Source: Gleimia hominis (GTDB lineage: Bacteria; Actinomycetota; Actinomycetes; Actinomycetales; Actinomycetaceae). From it: 64,000 bases of DNA. The stretch covers positions 806,001 through 870,000 of the forward strand of contig NZ_JASXSX010000001.1 of assembly GCF_032085515.1 (NCBI RefSeq), given 5' to 3'. Below the pieces are notes generated by a model. It did not search any database. It was not told the origin of the DNA and saw only the letters and a list, made by a program, of their open reading frames with translations. Positions 49,531 to 59,278 of the stretch are shown here, one piece after another; position 1 is the first letter of the stretch; every line of letters begins with the position of its first letter. A program made the translations under genes and the position numbers.

Positions 49531-51651
49531 GTGGGACAACAAGAGGTACTTACGGATCTCACTAAGGTCCGTAACATCGGCATTATGGCGCACATCGATG
49601 CCGGTAAAACTACCTGTACCGAACGCATTCTTTTCTACACCGGTATCAACTACAAGATGGGTGAAACCCATGATGGTGCCGGCACCATGGACTGGATGGA
49701 GCAGGAGAAAGAGCGCGGCATCACCATTACGTCAGCTGCGACTACTTGCTACTGGAAGAACCACCAGATCAACATCATTGACACTCCCGGTCACGTGGAC
49801 TTCACGGTTGAGGTGGAGCGCTCCCTGCGCGTACTCGACGGTGCAGTAGCGGTATTCGACGGTAAAGAGGGCGTTGAACCTCAGTCGGAAACCGTGTGGC
49901 GTCAGGCTGACAAGTACAACGTGCCGCGCATTTGCTTCATCAACAAGATGGACAAGCTGGGTGCGGACTTCAAGTACTCACTGCAGACGATTCGCGACCG
50001 CCTCAAGGCAACCCCGATCGTGATCACCATGCCGATCGGTGCGGAGCACGATTTTGAGGGCGTCATTGACGTGCTCGAAATGAAGGCCCTGTACTTCCCG
50101 GAGAAGGACGACAAGGGTAACCCCACGTTCGGTGCGGTAGTGGAAGAACGTGAGATTCCAGCTGAGTTGAAAGATGAGGCTCAGGAATACCACGATGCTG
50201 CGATTGAGGCAGCTGCCGAGGCAAATGACGAGTTGATGGAGAAGTACCTCGACGAAGGGGAACTGAGCCTCGATGAGGTACGCAAGGGAATTCGCGACCT
50301 GACGATCTCCTCAACCGCATACCCCGTGTACGCCGGTTCTGCGTTCAAGAACAAGGGTGTCCAACCGATGCTCGATGGCGTGTTGGAGTACCTGCCGTCG
50401 CCGCTGGATGTAGAGGCCGTGCAAGGTCACGTTGCTGGCAATGAAGAAGAACTCATTACCCGTGAGGCGGATGAGAACGCTCCGTTCGCAGCGCTCGCAT
50501 TCAAGGTTGCGGTACACCCGTTCTACGGCAAGCTCACCTACGTGCGCGTTTACTCCGGCAAGGTGGAGTCCGGCAGCCAGGTGCTTAACGCAACCAAGGG
50601 TAAGCGTGAGCGCGTTGGCAAACTTTTCCAGATGCACTCGAACAAGGAAAACCCGGTTGACGTGGCTCACGCAGGCCACATCTACGCATTCATTGGTTTG
50701 AAGGATACGACCACGGGCGATACGCTTTCGGCGCAAGATAAGCCGGTTATCCTCGAATCCATGACGTTCCCCGAGCCGGTTATTCACGTGTCCATCGAAC
50801 CGAAGTCGAAGGCGGACCAAGAGAAGCTTGGGGTTGCGATCCAGAAGCTCGCGGAAGAGGATCCGACGTTCACGGTGCGTTTGGATGACGAAACCGGCCA
50901 GACCGTTATCGGCGGTATGGGTGAGCTTCACCTAGACGTGCTCGTTGACCGCATGCGTCGCGAGTTCAAAGTGGAAGCGAACGTGGGTAAACCCATGGTT
51001 GCTTACCGCGAGACGATCCGAAAGACTGTCGAGAAGCTCGAGTACACGCACAAGAAGCAGACCGGTGGTTCCGGCCAGTTCGCGCGCGTGATTTGTAAGT
51101 TCGAGCCTCTCGAGGTTGATGACGAGAATACGTACGAGTTCGTGAATGAGGTCACTGGTGGCCGCATTCCGCGCGAGTACATTCCGTCGGTCGATGCGGG
51201 TATTCAGGATGCTATGCAAACTGGTGTGCTCGCCGGCTACCCGGTGGTGGGTGTCAAGGCTACGCTCCTCGACGGTGCGTACCACGACGTTGACTCATCG
51301 GAAATGGCGTTCAAGATTGCTGGTGTGCAGGTATTCCGCGAGGGTGCCCGCAAGGCTTCACCGGCTCTGCTTGAGCCGATTATGGCTGTTGAGGTTCGTA
51401 CGCCTGAGGAGTACATGGGCGACGTTATTGGCGACCTGAACTCCCGTCGTGGTTCCATCCAGGCAATGGAGGATGCTCACGGCGTGAAGGTTGTACGGGC
51501 CCAGGTGCCACTGTCGGAAATGTTCGGGTACGTTGGGGACTTGCGTTCTAAGACGCAGGGCCGCGCTGTTTACTCGATGCAGTTCGACAGTTACGCAGAG
51601 GTTCCTAAGAGCGTTGCGGATGAAATCATCGGCAAGGCTCATGGCGAATAG
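49531..51651 (+). CDS. fusA: Elongation factor G
   Basis: EF-G (706 aa) drives translocation. G1 is AHIDAGKTTCTERILFYTG near residue 20, the switch region has EKERGITITSAATT, G3 DTPGHVDFT and G4 NKMDKLGADF. Domains II to V follow with normal length. GTG start; the ribosome site (AGGAAA) is weak. It lies 24 bases after rpsG, in the str operon. Confidence 0.98.
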   Translation: MGQQEVLTDLTKVRNIGIMAHIDAGKTTCTERILFYTGINYKMGETHDGAGTMDWMEQEKERGITITSAATTCYWKNHQINIIDTPGHVDFTVEVERSLRVLDGAVAVFDGKEGVEPQSETVWRQADKYNVPRICFINKMDKLGADFKYSLQTIRDRLKATPIVITMPIGAEHDFEGVIDVLEMKALYFPEKDDKGNPTFGAVVEEREIPAELKDEAQEYHDAAIEAAAEANDELMEKYLDEGELSLDEVRKGIRDLTISSTAYPVYAGSAFKNKGVQPMLDGVLEYLPSPLDVEAVQGHVAGNEEELITREADENAPFAALAFKVAVHPFYGKLTYVRVYSGKVESGSQVLNATKGKRERVGKLFQMHSNKENPVDVAHAGHIYAFIGLKDTTTGDTLSAQDKPVILESMTFPEPVIHVSIEPKSKADQEKLGVAIQKLAEEDPTFTVRLDDETGQTVIGGMGELHLDVLVDRMRREFKVEANVGKPMVAYRETIRKTVEKLEYTHKKQTGGSGQFARVICKFEPLEVDDENTYEFVNEVTGGRIPREYIPSVDAGIQDAMQTGVLAGYPVVGVKATLLDGAYHDVDSSEMAFKIAGVQVFREGARKASPALLEPIMAVEVRTPEEYMGDVIGDLNSRRGSIQAMEDAHGVKVVRAQVPLSEMFGYVGDLRSKTQGRAVYSMQFDSYAEVPKSVADEIIGKAHGE

Positions 51652-51726
51652 CAATAGTTAAGCCAAAAGCGGCGTTAACCCGCGCACAATATGTAAACCC
51701 CGTAGTATCGATCACGTTTTTGGTGC

Positions 51727-51732
51727 TAGGCT
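51727..51732 (+). promoter_or_regulatory. Possible tuf -10 element
   Basis: TAGGCT with an upstream TG (extended -10) in the fusA-tuf spacer. A short hairpin GCTAGG/CCTAGC follows, and AGCCAAAG just after it also occurs in the rplJ leader. No clear -35, so tentative. Confidence 0.4.
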
Positions 51733-51782
51733 AATTCCTAGCCAAAGGCTGTAATCATCTACCCGAGTCCAGGAGGACACAA

Positions 51783-52973
51783 GTGGCGAAGGCCAAGTTT
51801 GAGCGGACAAAACCGCACGTAAACATCGGTACCATTGGTCACGTTGACCACGGTAAAACTACGCTGACCGCGGCAATCACCAAGGTACTGCACGACAAGT
51901 ACCCTGAGTTGAACGACTTCACGCCGTTCGATCAGGTGGATAACGCTCCCGAGGAGCGCGACCGTGGTATTACCATCAACGTGTCTCACGTTGAGTACCA
52001 GACCGATAAGCGTCACTACGCTCACGTGGACGCACCCGGTCACGCTGACTACGTGAAGAACATGATCACGGGTGCCGCGCAGATGGACGGCGCAATCCTC
52101 GTGGTAGCTGCAACTGACGGCCCGATGGCTCAGACGCGCGAGCACGTACTGCTCGCCCGCCAGGTGGGCGTGCCAACGATCATCGTGGCGCTGAACAAGT
52201 GCGACATGGTCGACGACGAAGAGATGCTGGAACTGGTTGAAGAAGAGGTGCGCGAGCTCCTCGACTCCCAGGGTTACGACGGTGAGAACGCGCCGATCAT
52301 CCACGTATCTGCTCTGAAGGCGCTGGAAGGCGACGCGGAGTGGGTAGCTGCGGTTGAGAAGCTCATGGAGACCGTTGACGAATACATCCCGACCCCCGAG
52401 CGTGACATGGACAAGCCGTTCCTCATGCCGATTGAGGACGTCTTCACCATCACCGGTCGCGGCACCGTGGTAACGGGCCGTGTTGAGCGTGGTAAACTCC
52501 CGCTGAACGCGGAGGTCGAGATCCTCGGTATCCGTGATCCGCAGAAGACCACTGTTACCGGTATCGAGATGTTCCACAAGGCTATGGACGAAGCATGGGC
52601 AGGCGAGAACTGTGGTCTGCTGCTGCGTGGCACCAAGCGTGAGGACGTGGAGCGCGGCCAGGTTGTCGCAATCCCCGGTTCCATTACGCCGCACACGAAG
52701 TTCAAGGGCCAGGTTTACATCCTGAAGAAGGAAGAGGGCGGTCGTCACAAGCCGTTCTTCACCAACTACCGTCCGCAGTTCTACTTCCGTACCACGGACG
52801 TGACGGGTGTTATTGAACTGCCTGAGGGCACCGACATGGTTATGCCCGGCGACACCACGGAGATCACGGTTGAGCTGATTCAGCCGATCGCTATGGAGGT
52901 CGGCCTCGGCTTCGCTATCCGTGAGGGTGGCCGTACCGTCGGTTCCGGTCGTGTGACCGAGGTACTTTCCTAA
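51783..52973 (+). CDS. tuf: Elongation factor Tu
   Basis: EF-Tu (396 aa) delivers aminoacyl-tRNA. G1 is GHVDHGKTTLT near residue 19, switch I PEERDRGITI, G3 DAPGHADY, G4 NKCDMVDDEE; domain 2 and 3 signatures are intact. GTG start with AGGAGG eight bases upstream. Separated from fusA by 131 bases and closed by a strong terminator. Confidence 0.98.
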   Translation: MAKAKFERTKPHVNIGTIGHVDHGKTTLTAAITKVLHDKYPELNDFTPFDQVDNAPEERDRGITINVSHVEYQTDKRHYAHVDAPGHADYVKNMITGAAQMDGAILVVAATDGPMAQTREHVLLARQVGVPTIIVALNKCDMVDDEEMLELVEEEVRELLDSQGYDGENAPIIHVSALKALEGDAEWVAAVEKLMETVDEYIPTPERDMDKPFLMPIEDVFTITGRGTVVTGRVERGKLPLNAEVEILGIRDPQKTTVTGIEMFHKAMDEAWAGENCGLLLRGTKREDVERGQVVAIPGSITPHTKFKGQVYILKKEEGGRHKPFFTNYRPQFYFRTTDVTGVIELPEGTDMVMPGDTTEITVELIQPIAMEVGLGFAIREGGRTVGSGRVTEVLS

Positions 52974-52992
52974 TCTGATTTAGGATTTACTG

Positions 52993-53025
52993 AATGTGGC
53001 CCGGATTCGGCCGGGCCACATTTTT
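52993..53025 (+). terminator. Intrinsic terminator after tuf
   Basis: AATGTGGCCCGG (52993-53004) pairs perfectly with CCGGGCCACATT (53011-53022), loop ATTCGG, followed by TTT. Confidence 0.93.
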
Positions 53026-53303
53026 GTACTTTGACGTGATTCACAGTCTAATTGCTGTTGTTCGGGTTGGAATTTCGCTGTGAATCTGAAAGACTGTCAT
53101 GGTTGCGTCAAACGAGGCAATGCCTCGCTAGATAGATATCGTTACGCGACTTTGTCGCAAACGATGGGTAATCACCCAAAGTTCTTTGATCACAATACGG
53201 TCCAGCTCCTCCGTGAGGAAAGAGCGCCGCGCTAATGCGTCGCAAATAGCGACACGCCCGAGTGCGGGGACCGGTGAGTAGCTGTTAAGAGAGGAAAGAC
53301 GGC
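53026..53303 (+). promoter_or_regulatory. Structured leader region of the S10 operon
   Basis: No gene. A TTGACG at 53031 may be a -35 but no matching -10 is evident. Inverted repeat ATTCACAG/CTGTGAAT (53039-53046, 53078-53085) is followed by hairpins at 53113-53127 (CGAGGC/GCCTCG), 53138-53165 (ATCGTT...AACGAT with inner GCGAC/GTCGC), 53166-53177 (GGGT/ACCC) and 53218-53228. The stacked hairpins suggest a regulatory leader RNA; an L4-type control as in E. coli is only an analogy. Confidence 0.5.
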
Positions 53304-53612
53304 ATGGCGGGACAAAAGATCCGCATCCGGCTCAAGTCCTATGACCACGAGGTCATTGACAGCTCCGCGCGCAAGATCGTCGACACCGTGCAACGCGCCG
53401 GTGCGACGGTAGTGGGCCCGGTGCCGCTGCCGACTGAACGAAACGTCTTCGTAGTAGTTCGGTCGCCCCACAAGTACAAGGACAGCCGCGAACACTTCGA
53501 GATGCGTACACACAAGCGTCTCATTGACATCATCGACCCGACGCCCAAGGCAGTGGATTCGCTCATGCGACTCGACCTGCCCGCTGACGTGAAAATCGAT
53601 ATTAAACTCTGA
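53304..53612 (+). CDS. rpsJ: 30S ribosomal protein S10
   Basis: S10 (NusE), 102 aa, also acts in antitermination with NusB. MAGQKIRIRLKSYDHEVIDS and the block THKRLIDIIDPTPKAVDSLM are diagnostic. ATG with GAGAGGAAAG upstream. First gene of the S10 block. Confidence 0.98.
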   Translation: MAGQKIRIRLKSYDHEVIDSSARKIVDTVQRAGATVVGPVPLPTERNVFVVVRSPHKYKDSREHFEMRTHKRLIDIIDPTPKAVDSLMRLDLPADVKIDIKL

Positions 53613-53626
53613 GGAAACCTGTAAAA

Positions 53627-54292
53627 ATGACTACTGACACCAAGCACGCGGTTGCGCCCGTTAAGGCGCTACTTGGCCGCAAGCTCGGCATGACCCAGGC
53701 GTGGGACGCAGACGGTAAAGTCGTTCCACTCACGGTCGTGCAGGTGGGCACCAACGTCGTCACGCAGGTGCGCACCGAAGAGACTGATGGCTACACAGCC
53801 GCACAAATAGGCTTCGGCGAGATTGATCCTCGCCGCATTACAAAACCCCTCGCGGGACACTTTAAGAAAGCGGGTGTAACGCCGCGCCGTCACCTCGTGG
53901 AAGTACGTACTTCCGACGCGGACAACTACGAAGTGGGCCAAGAACTGGCTGCTGATATCTTCGAGGTTGGCCAAAAGGTAGACGTTTCCGGAAACACCAA
54001 AGGTAAAGGATTCGCAGGCGTTATGAAGCGCCACGGATTCGGTGGTGCTTCCGCTTCGCACGGTGCACACCGCAATCACCGCAAACCCGGCTCAATCGGG
54101 GCTTGCGCAACTCCCGGACGTATCTTCAAAGGCCTCCGGATGGCAGGCCGTATGGGGAACAAGCGGCGCACAGTTCAGAACCTGCGCGTTTTCGGTGTCG
54201 ACACCGACAAAGGCTTGCTGCTCATTAAGGGCGCCATTCCTGGCCCCAAGAACGCCGTGGTGCTCGTGCGCACGGCCGTGAAAGGAGCGTAA
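53627..54292 (+). CDS. rplC: 50S ribosomal protein L3
   Basis: L3 (221 aa) is an early-assembly protein near the peptidyl transferase centre. LLGRKLGMTQAWDADGKVVP opens it, and KGKGFAGVMKRHGFGGASASHG holds the extended loop. Two bases before rplD. Confidence 0.98.
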   Translation: MTTDTKHAVAPVKALLGRKLGMTQAWDADGKVVPLTVVQVGTNVVTQVRTEETDGYTAAQIGFGEIDPRRITKPLAGHFKKAGVTPRRHLVEVRTSDADNYEVGQELAADIFEVGQKVDVSGNTKGKGFAGVMKRHGFGGASASHGAHRNHRKPGSIGACATPGRIFKGLRMAGRMGNKRRTVQNLRVFGVDTDKGLLLIKGAIPGPKNAVVLVRTAVKGA

Positions 54293-54294
54293 CG

Positions 54295-54933
54295 ATGGCT
54301 AACAAAGTTGACGTTCTAGACGTTGAGGGCAAGAAGGTTGAGACCGCGGAACTACCCGAACAGTACTTCGGCCGCGACGTCAACGTGCCCCTCATTCACC
54401 AGGTAGTGAAAGCGCAACTAGCCGCTTCTCGCGCGGGTACCGCGAAAGCGAAGACCCGCGGTGAAGTTTCTGGTGGCGGTAAGAAACCGTGGCGTCAGAA
54501 AGGCACCGGCCGGGCACGCCAAGGTTCAATCCGCGCACCCCAGTGGGCTGGTGGCGGTGTGGTTCACGGACCGCAGCCGCGCTCCTACGCGCAACGTACC
54601 CCTAAGAAAATGAAGCTCGGGGCTCTGTACAGTGCGCTTTCCAACCGGGCGGACGCAGACCGGATCCTCGTGGTCACCGGTTTCATCGCGGAAGACAAAA
54701 TCTCAACAAAGGAAGCGCGCGTAGCGGTAGACCGCCTCACGGCGGGGGAACGCACGCTGTACGTAACGTTCCGCGGCGACGACAACAACATTTTGTCGGT
54801 ACGCAACCTTCCTAACGTACACATCCTGTACGTAGACCAGTTGAACACGCTGGACGTAATGAACTCCGAGTACGTTGTCTTCCACAAGACCGCGCTCGAG
54901 CAGTTCCTTGCAGCTAAGGAGGGCAACAAGTGA
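54295..54933 (+). CDS. rplD: 50S ribosomal protein L4
   Basis: L4 (212 aa) lines the exit tunnel. The long loop GGGKKPWRQKGTGRARQGS and PQWAGGGVVHGPQPRSY are conserved. In E. coli L4 also represses the S10 operon. The stop overlaps the rplW GTG (GTGA). Confidence 0.98.
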   Translation: MANKVDVLDVEGKKVETAELPEQYFGRDVNVPLIHQVVKAQLAASRAGTAKAKTRGEVSGGGKKPWRQKGTGRARQGSIRAPQWAGGGVVHGPQPRSYAQRTPKKMKLGALYSALSNRADADRILVVTGFIAEDKISTKEARVAVDRLTAGERTLYVTFRGDDNNILSVRNLPNVHILYVDQLNTLDVMNSEYVVFHKTALEQFLAAKEGNK

Positions 54934-55232
54934 GCCTGGAACTAGCGAAAAACCCTCGCGACATCATCATCGCGCCGGTCATTACCGAAAAGTCTTCGGG
55001 ACTAATGGATCTGGGGAAGTACACCTTCCTCGTTGACCCGCGGTCGAACAAGACTGAAATCCGCCTCGCGATTGAAAAGATCTTCAACGTAAAGGTCTCG
55101 CACGTCGCGACGCAAAACCGACAGGGCAAAGCCTATCGCACGCGCGACGGGATCGGCCGCCGAAAGAACACGAAACGTGCCATTGTCACACTGCGTGAAG
55201 GCACGATCGACATCTTCGGTGACCTCGCCTGA
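54930..55232 (+). CDS. rplW: 50S ribosomal protein L23
   Basis: L23 (100 aa) sits at the tunnel exit and docks trigger factor and SRP. Blocks RDIIIAPVITEKSSGLMDLG and NKTEIRLAIEKIFNVKV are typical. GTG start preceded by AAGGAGGGC inside rplD. Confidence 0.98.
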   Translation: MSLELAKNPRDIIIAPVITEKSSGLMDLGKYTFLVDPRSNKTEIRLAIEKIFNVKVSHVATQNRQGKAYRTRDGIGRRKNTKRAIVTLREGTIDIFGDLA

Positions 55233-55255
55233 GACACGAAGAGTAGAGGATAAAC

Positions 55256-56092
<837 letters not shown>

Positions 56093-56108
56093 TAGGAGCT
56101 GACAAATA

Positions 56109-56387
56109 ATGCCACGTAGTCTGAAGAAGGGTCCTTTCGTCGACGAGCACCTGCTAAAGAAGGTGGACGCTCAGAACGAAAAGGGCACGAAGAACGTTAT
56201 CAAAACCTGGTCACGTCGTTCCGTCATCACCCCGGACTTCCTGGGGCACACGTTCGCTGTGCACGACGGGCGCAAGCACGTGCCGGTGTACATCACGGAA
56301 TCGATGGTGGGGCACAAGCTCGGCGAGTTCGCTCCCACTCGGACATTCCGCGGCCATGACAAGGACGACCGCAAAGGACGCCGTTAA
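56109..56387 (+). CDS. rpsS: 30S ribosomal protein S19
   Basis: S19 (92 aa), head of the 30S subunit. MPRSLKKGPFVDEHLLKKV, TWSRRSVITPDFLGHTFAVH and KLGEFAPTRTFRGH are diagnostic. Length standard. Confidence 0.98.
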   Translation: MPRSLKKGPFVDEHLLKKVDAQNEKGTKNVIKTWSRRSVITPDFLGHTFAVHDGRKHVPVYITESMVGHKLGEFAPTRTFRGHDKDDRKGRR

Positions 56388-56416
56388 GGCGCCCGATGAG
56401 AAGTGAGGCAAGGACA

Positions 56417-56788
56417 ATGGTAGCTAAGGCGCAGGCGCGCTACGTTCGCGTCACGCCCATGAAGGCTCGCCGGGTTGTGAACGAGGTTCGCAACAAGCGG
56501 GTCCTTGAGGCAGCTGACATCTTGCGGTTCGCTCCGCATGCTGTAGCAACTGATGTGAACAAAGTATTGAACAGTGCCGTCGCTAACGCACGCGTGTTGG
56601 CACAAAACGCTGGGGAAACTTTCCGGGAGGAAGACCTGTACGTCGTGGAAGCCTTTGTTGACGAAGGTCCAACGATGAAGCGGTTCCGCCCCCGCGCACA
56701 GGGCCGGGCGGGGCAGATTCTGAAACGCACCAGCCACATCACTCTAGTAGTGGGCACGAAGGACGAGACTGGGAAGGAAGGCCGGTAA
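56417..56788 (+). CDS. rplV: 50S ribosomal protein L22
   Basis: L22 (123 aa) lines the exit tunnel and is a macrolide-resistance locus. It starts MVAKAQARYVRVTPMKARRV; I chose the ATG at 56417, which has GAGGCAAGG upstream, over an earlier in-frame ATG at 56396. The tunnel hairpin lies around RPRAQGRAGQILKRTSHIT. Confidence 0.96.
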   Translation: MVAKAQARYVRVTPMKARRVVNEVRNKRVLEAADILRFAPHAVATDVNKVLNSAVANARVLAQNAGETFREEDLYVVEAFVDEGPTMKRFRPRAQGRAGQILKRTSHITLVVGTKDETGKEGR

Positions 56789-57606
56789 TGGGTCAAAAAG
56801 TTAACCCCACCGGGTTTAGGCTGGGTGTAACAACCGAGCACCGCTCTCGCTGGTTCGCTGACTCCACTACTAAAGGGCAGCGTTACAGCGATTACGTAGC
56901 TGAAGACTTCGCGATCCGCGATTTCCTCAACGCGAACCTGGAACGCGCGGGTGTTTCCCGCATCGTCATTGAACGCACAACCGACCGGGTGCGAGTGGAT
57001 CTGTACACCGCTCGCCCGGGGATTGTGATTGGTCGCCGCGGAGCGGAGGCCGACCGGTTGCGGCAGCGGCTTGAGAAGCTGACGGGCAAACAGGTTCAGC
57101 TGAACATCCTGGAAGTTAAGAACGCGGAAATGGATGCGCGTCTGGTTGCGCAAGGGATTGCAGAGCAGCTTGCGGCGCGTGTGTCGTTCCGCCGCGCTAT
57201 GCGCAAGGGCATGCAGTCCGCTCTTCGTGCGGGCGCTAAAGGTATCCGCGTTCAGTGCTCCGGCCGTTTAGGGGGCGCGGAAATGTCGCGCTCGGAGTTT
57301 TACCGTGAGGGCCGGGTACCACTGCACACGCTGCGCGCGAATATTGATTACGGTTTCTACGAGGCCGTGACCACGTTCGGCCGCATTGGTGTGAAGGTGT
57401 GGATTTACAAGGGTGACTTGACGGAGCGGGAGTTCGCTCAGCAGCAAGTCGAGGCTGGTAACCGTGGTGGTCGTCGAGGCGAACGCCGTGGTGGTCGCCG
57501 GGGCCAGCGTCGCTCCGGTGGGCAGCGTAGGAACAATCAGTCAGAAAAGCGTGAGGCAGCACCCGCTGCGGACGCGAAGGCTGAGCAAAAAGGATCGGAG
57601 GGCTAG
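56788..57606 (+). CDS. rpsC: 30S ribosomal protein S3, basic tail
   Basis: S3 (272 aa) binds mRNA at the entry site. MGQKVNPTGFRLGVTTEHRS opens it and the KH-domain loop ARPGIVIGRRGAEADRL is intact. Beyond about residue 215 is an Arg/Gly-rich tail (GGRRGERRGGRRGQRR) then an Ala/Lys/Glu end, as in other actinobacteria. Overlaps rplV by one base. Confidence 0.98.
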   Translation: MGQKVNPTGFRLGVTTEHRSRWFADSTTKGQRYSDYVAEDFAIRDFLNANLERAGVSRIVIERTTDRVRVDLYTARPGIVIGRRGAEADRLRQRLEKLTGKQVQLNILEVKNAEMDARLVAQGIAEQLAARVSFRRAMRKGMQSALRAGAKGIRVQCSGRLGGAEMSRSEFYREGRVPLHTLRANIDYGFYEAVTTFGRIGVKVWIYKGDLTEREFAQQQVEAGNRGGRRGERRGGRRGQRRSGGQRRNNQSEKREAAPAADAKAEQKGSEG

Positions 57607-57609
57607 GCC

Positions 57610-58029
57610 GTGCTTATCCCAAGACGTACTAAGTACCGCAAGCCACACCGCCCAACACGTAGCGGTATGGCTAAAGGCGGCACCGAAAGTTCGTTCGGTG
57701 ATTACGGCATCCAGGCATTGGAGCCGGCTTACATTACGAACCGTCAGATTGAGGCAGCGCGTATTGCCATGACTCGGTTCATTAAGCGTGGCGGTAAAGT
57801 GTGGATCAACATTTTCCCCGATCACGCGCTCACAAAAAAACCGTTGGAAACGCGTATGGGTTCCGGTAAAGGTGCTCCGGAGTTCTGGATTGCGAACGTG
57901 AAGCCCGGCCGGGTGATGTTCGAACTAGCTGGTGTGCCGGAGAGCGTGGCTCGCGAGGCCATGCGTCGTGCCCAGCACAAGCTTCCTATTAAGACTCGTT
58001 TCCTTGTTCGTGAAGGTGGTGACGCATAA
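57610..58029 (+). CDS. rplP: 50S ribosomal protein L16
   Basis: L16 (139 aa) helps position A-site tRNA. MLIPRRTKYRKPHRPTRSG, GKVWINIFPDHALTKKPLE and RMGSGKGAPEFWIANVKPG are diagnostic. GTG start three bases after the rpsC stop; the stop overlaps rpmC (TAATG). Confidence 0.98.
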   Translation: MLIPRRTKYRKPHRPTRSGMAKGGTESSFGDYGIQALEPAYITNRQIEAARIAMTRFIKRGGKVWINIFPDHALTKKPLETRMGSGKGAPEFWIANVKPGRVMFELAGVPESVAREAMRRAQHKLPIKTRFLVREGGDA

Positions 58030-58265
58030 TGGCAGACAACAATCGTCTGACAACCGCCGCTCTCGATGAGATGGACGACACGCAGCTGGCTTCCGAACTA
58101 GAGAAGGCTAAGGCGGAACTGTTTAACCTTCGGTTCTCCAAAGCTCTCGGTCAGCTAGAGGATCACGGTCGCTTCAAGGCGGTGCGTGGAAATATTGCCC
58201 GTATTTACACTGTGGCGCGCGAGCGTGAGCTGGGGATCCGCACGGCGCCTGGGAGTGAGGAGTGA
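58029..58265 (+). CDS. rpmC: 50S ribosomal protein L29
   Basis: L29 (78 aa), two-helix protein next to L23 at the tunnel exit. ELEKAKAELFNLRFSKALGQ and FKAVRGNIARIYTVARERE are typical. Overlaps rplP by one base. Confidence 0.97.
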   Translation: MADNNRLTTAALDEMDDTQLASELEKAKAELFNLRFSKALGQLEDHGRFKAVRGNIARIYTVARERELGIRTAPGSEE

Positions 58266-58270
58266 TCTAA

Positions 58271-58543
58271 ATGGCTGATGCAACGAAACCGGTGCGGGGC
58301 GAACGTAAAGTTCGTCGCGGCCACGTGGTTAGCGACAAGATGGACAAAACGGTCGTAGTGGAGCTGGAAGACCGGGTTAAGCACCCGCTTTACGGCAAGG
58401 TTATGACCAAAAAGAAGAAGGTTAAGGTGCACGACGAAAACAATGAGTTGCGCATTGGTGACCTTGTTCGGATCATGGAGACCCGTCCACTGTCGAAAAC
58501 GAAGCGTTGGCGCGTAACCGACATCATCGAACGCGCGAAGTAA
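58271..58543 (+). CDS. rpsQ: 30S ribosomal protein S17
   Basis: S17 (90 aa), a primary 16S-binding OB-fold protein. GHVVSDKMDKTVVVELEDRV and DLVRIMETRPLSKTKRWRV are diagnostic. It ends the S10 block here, being followed by a strong terminator. Confidence 0.97.
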   Translation: MADATKPVRGERKVRRGHVVSDKMDKTVVVELEDRVKHPLYGKVMTKKKKVKVHDENNELRIGDLVRIMETRPLSKTKRWRVTDIIERAK

Positions 58544-58561
58544 CTTTTTGATTGTTACTGG

Positions 58562-58590
58562 AGGCCGCCCCTCGGGGCGGCCTTTCGCTT
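58562..58590 (+). terminator. Intrinsic terminator after rpsQ
   Basis: AGGCCGCCCC (58562-58571) pairs perfectly with GGGGCGGCCT (58574-58583), loop TC, followed by TTCGCTTT. It separates the S10 and spc blocks. Confidence 0.88.
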
Positions 58591-58909
58591 TATCGTGAGC
58601 AAAGGCACAGGCAGCGCGGCTAATCCTCCTTCCAATTGGGGAAGCGGATGGCATAGACTAATGAGGTTGCGTTTTTACGCGGAACCAGTGTACGCGCGCC
58701 TATTTTCAGAGCGTGGGGATACCGAGGTTTAGGCGTAAACGCGAGCCAGGCACTAACCGGCACCGCATCGCACGAGTGTGGTTCGTGTGCCGCACGTGCA
58801 GGAACTGGCGAAGAAGATGTGCAGCCACTTGGTTGCACGAGTCCGTATACGTTCGACAAGGCTCAGCCCGCTGGGCTGGAGAACCGGTTCGACGATTGGA
58901 GAACAACTA
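58591..58909 (+). promoter_or_regulatory. spc operon promoter region and leader
   Basis: No gene. TAGACT at 58654-58659 is a possible -10; TTCCAA about 18 bases before it is a weak -35. The following 250 bases would be leader, ending in a CAGCCC/GGGCTG hairpin (58864-58878) about 30 bases before rplN. Confidence 0.45.
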
Positions 58910-59278
58910 ATGATCCAGCAGGAGTCGCGACTAAAGATCGCCGACAACACGGGGGCGAAGGAAATTCTTTGCATCCGCGTGCTCGGTGGATCCGGTCGAC
59001 GCTACGCGGGTGTAGGTGACGTCATCGTCGCCACAGTTAAGGACGCGATCCCTGGCGGCAACGTCAAAAAGGGTGAGGTCGTTAAGGCAGTGATTGTGCG
59101 TACGCGCAAGGAACGCCGGCGTCCCGATGGTTCCTACATTCGTTTTGATGAGAACGCAGCCGTAATCCTCGGCACCAACAACGAACCTCGCGGTACCCGT
59201 ATTTTCGGGCCCGTGGGCCGTGAACTGCGTGAAAAACAGTTCATGCGGATCGTGTCACTAGCGCCGGAGGTGCTCTAA
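58910..59278 (+). CDS. rplN: 50S ribosomal protein L14
   Basis: L14 (122 aa) contacts the small subunit and silencing factor RsfS. MIQQESRLKIADNTGAKEIL is diagnostic and fixes the start at ATG 58910, with GGAGAAC upstream. First gene of the spc block; overlaps rplX by one base. Confidence 0.97.
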   Translation: MIQQESRLKIADNTGAKEILCIRVLGGSGRRYAGVGDVIVATVKDAIPGGNVKKGEVVKAVIVRTRKERRRPDGSYIRFDENAAVILGTNNEPRGTRIFGPVGRELREKQFMRIVSLAPEVL

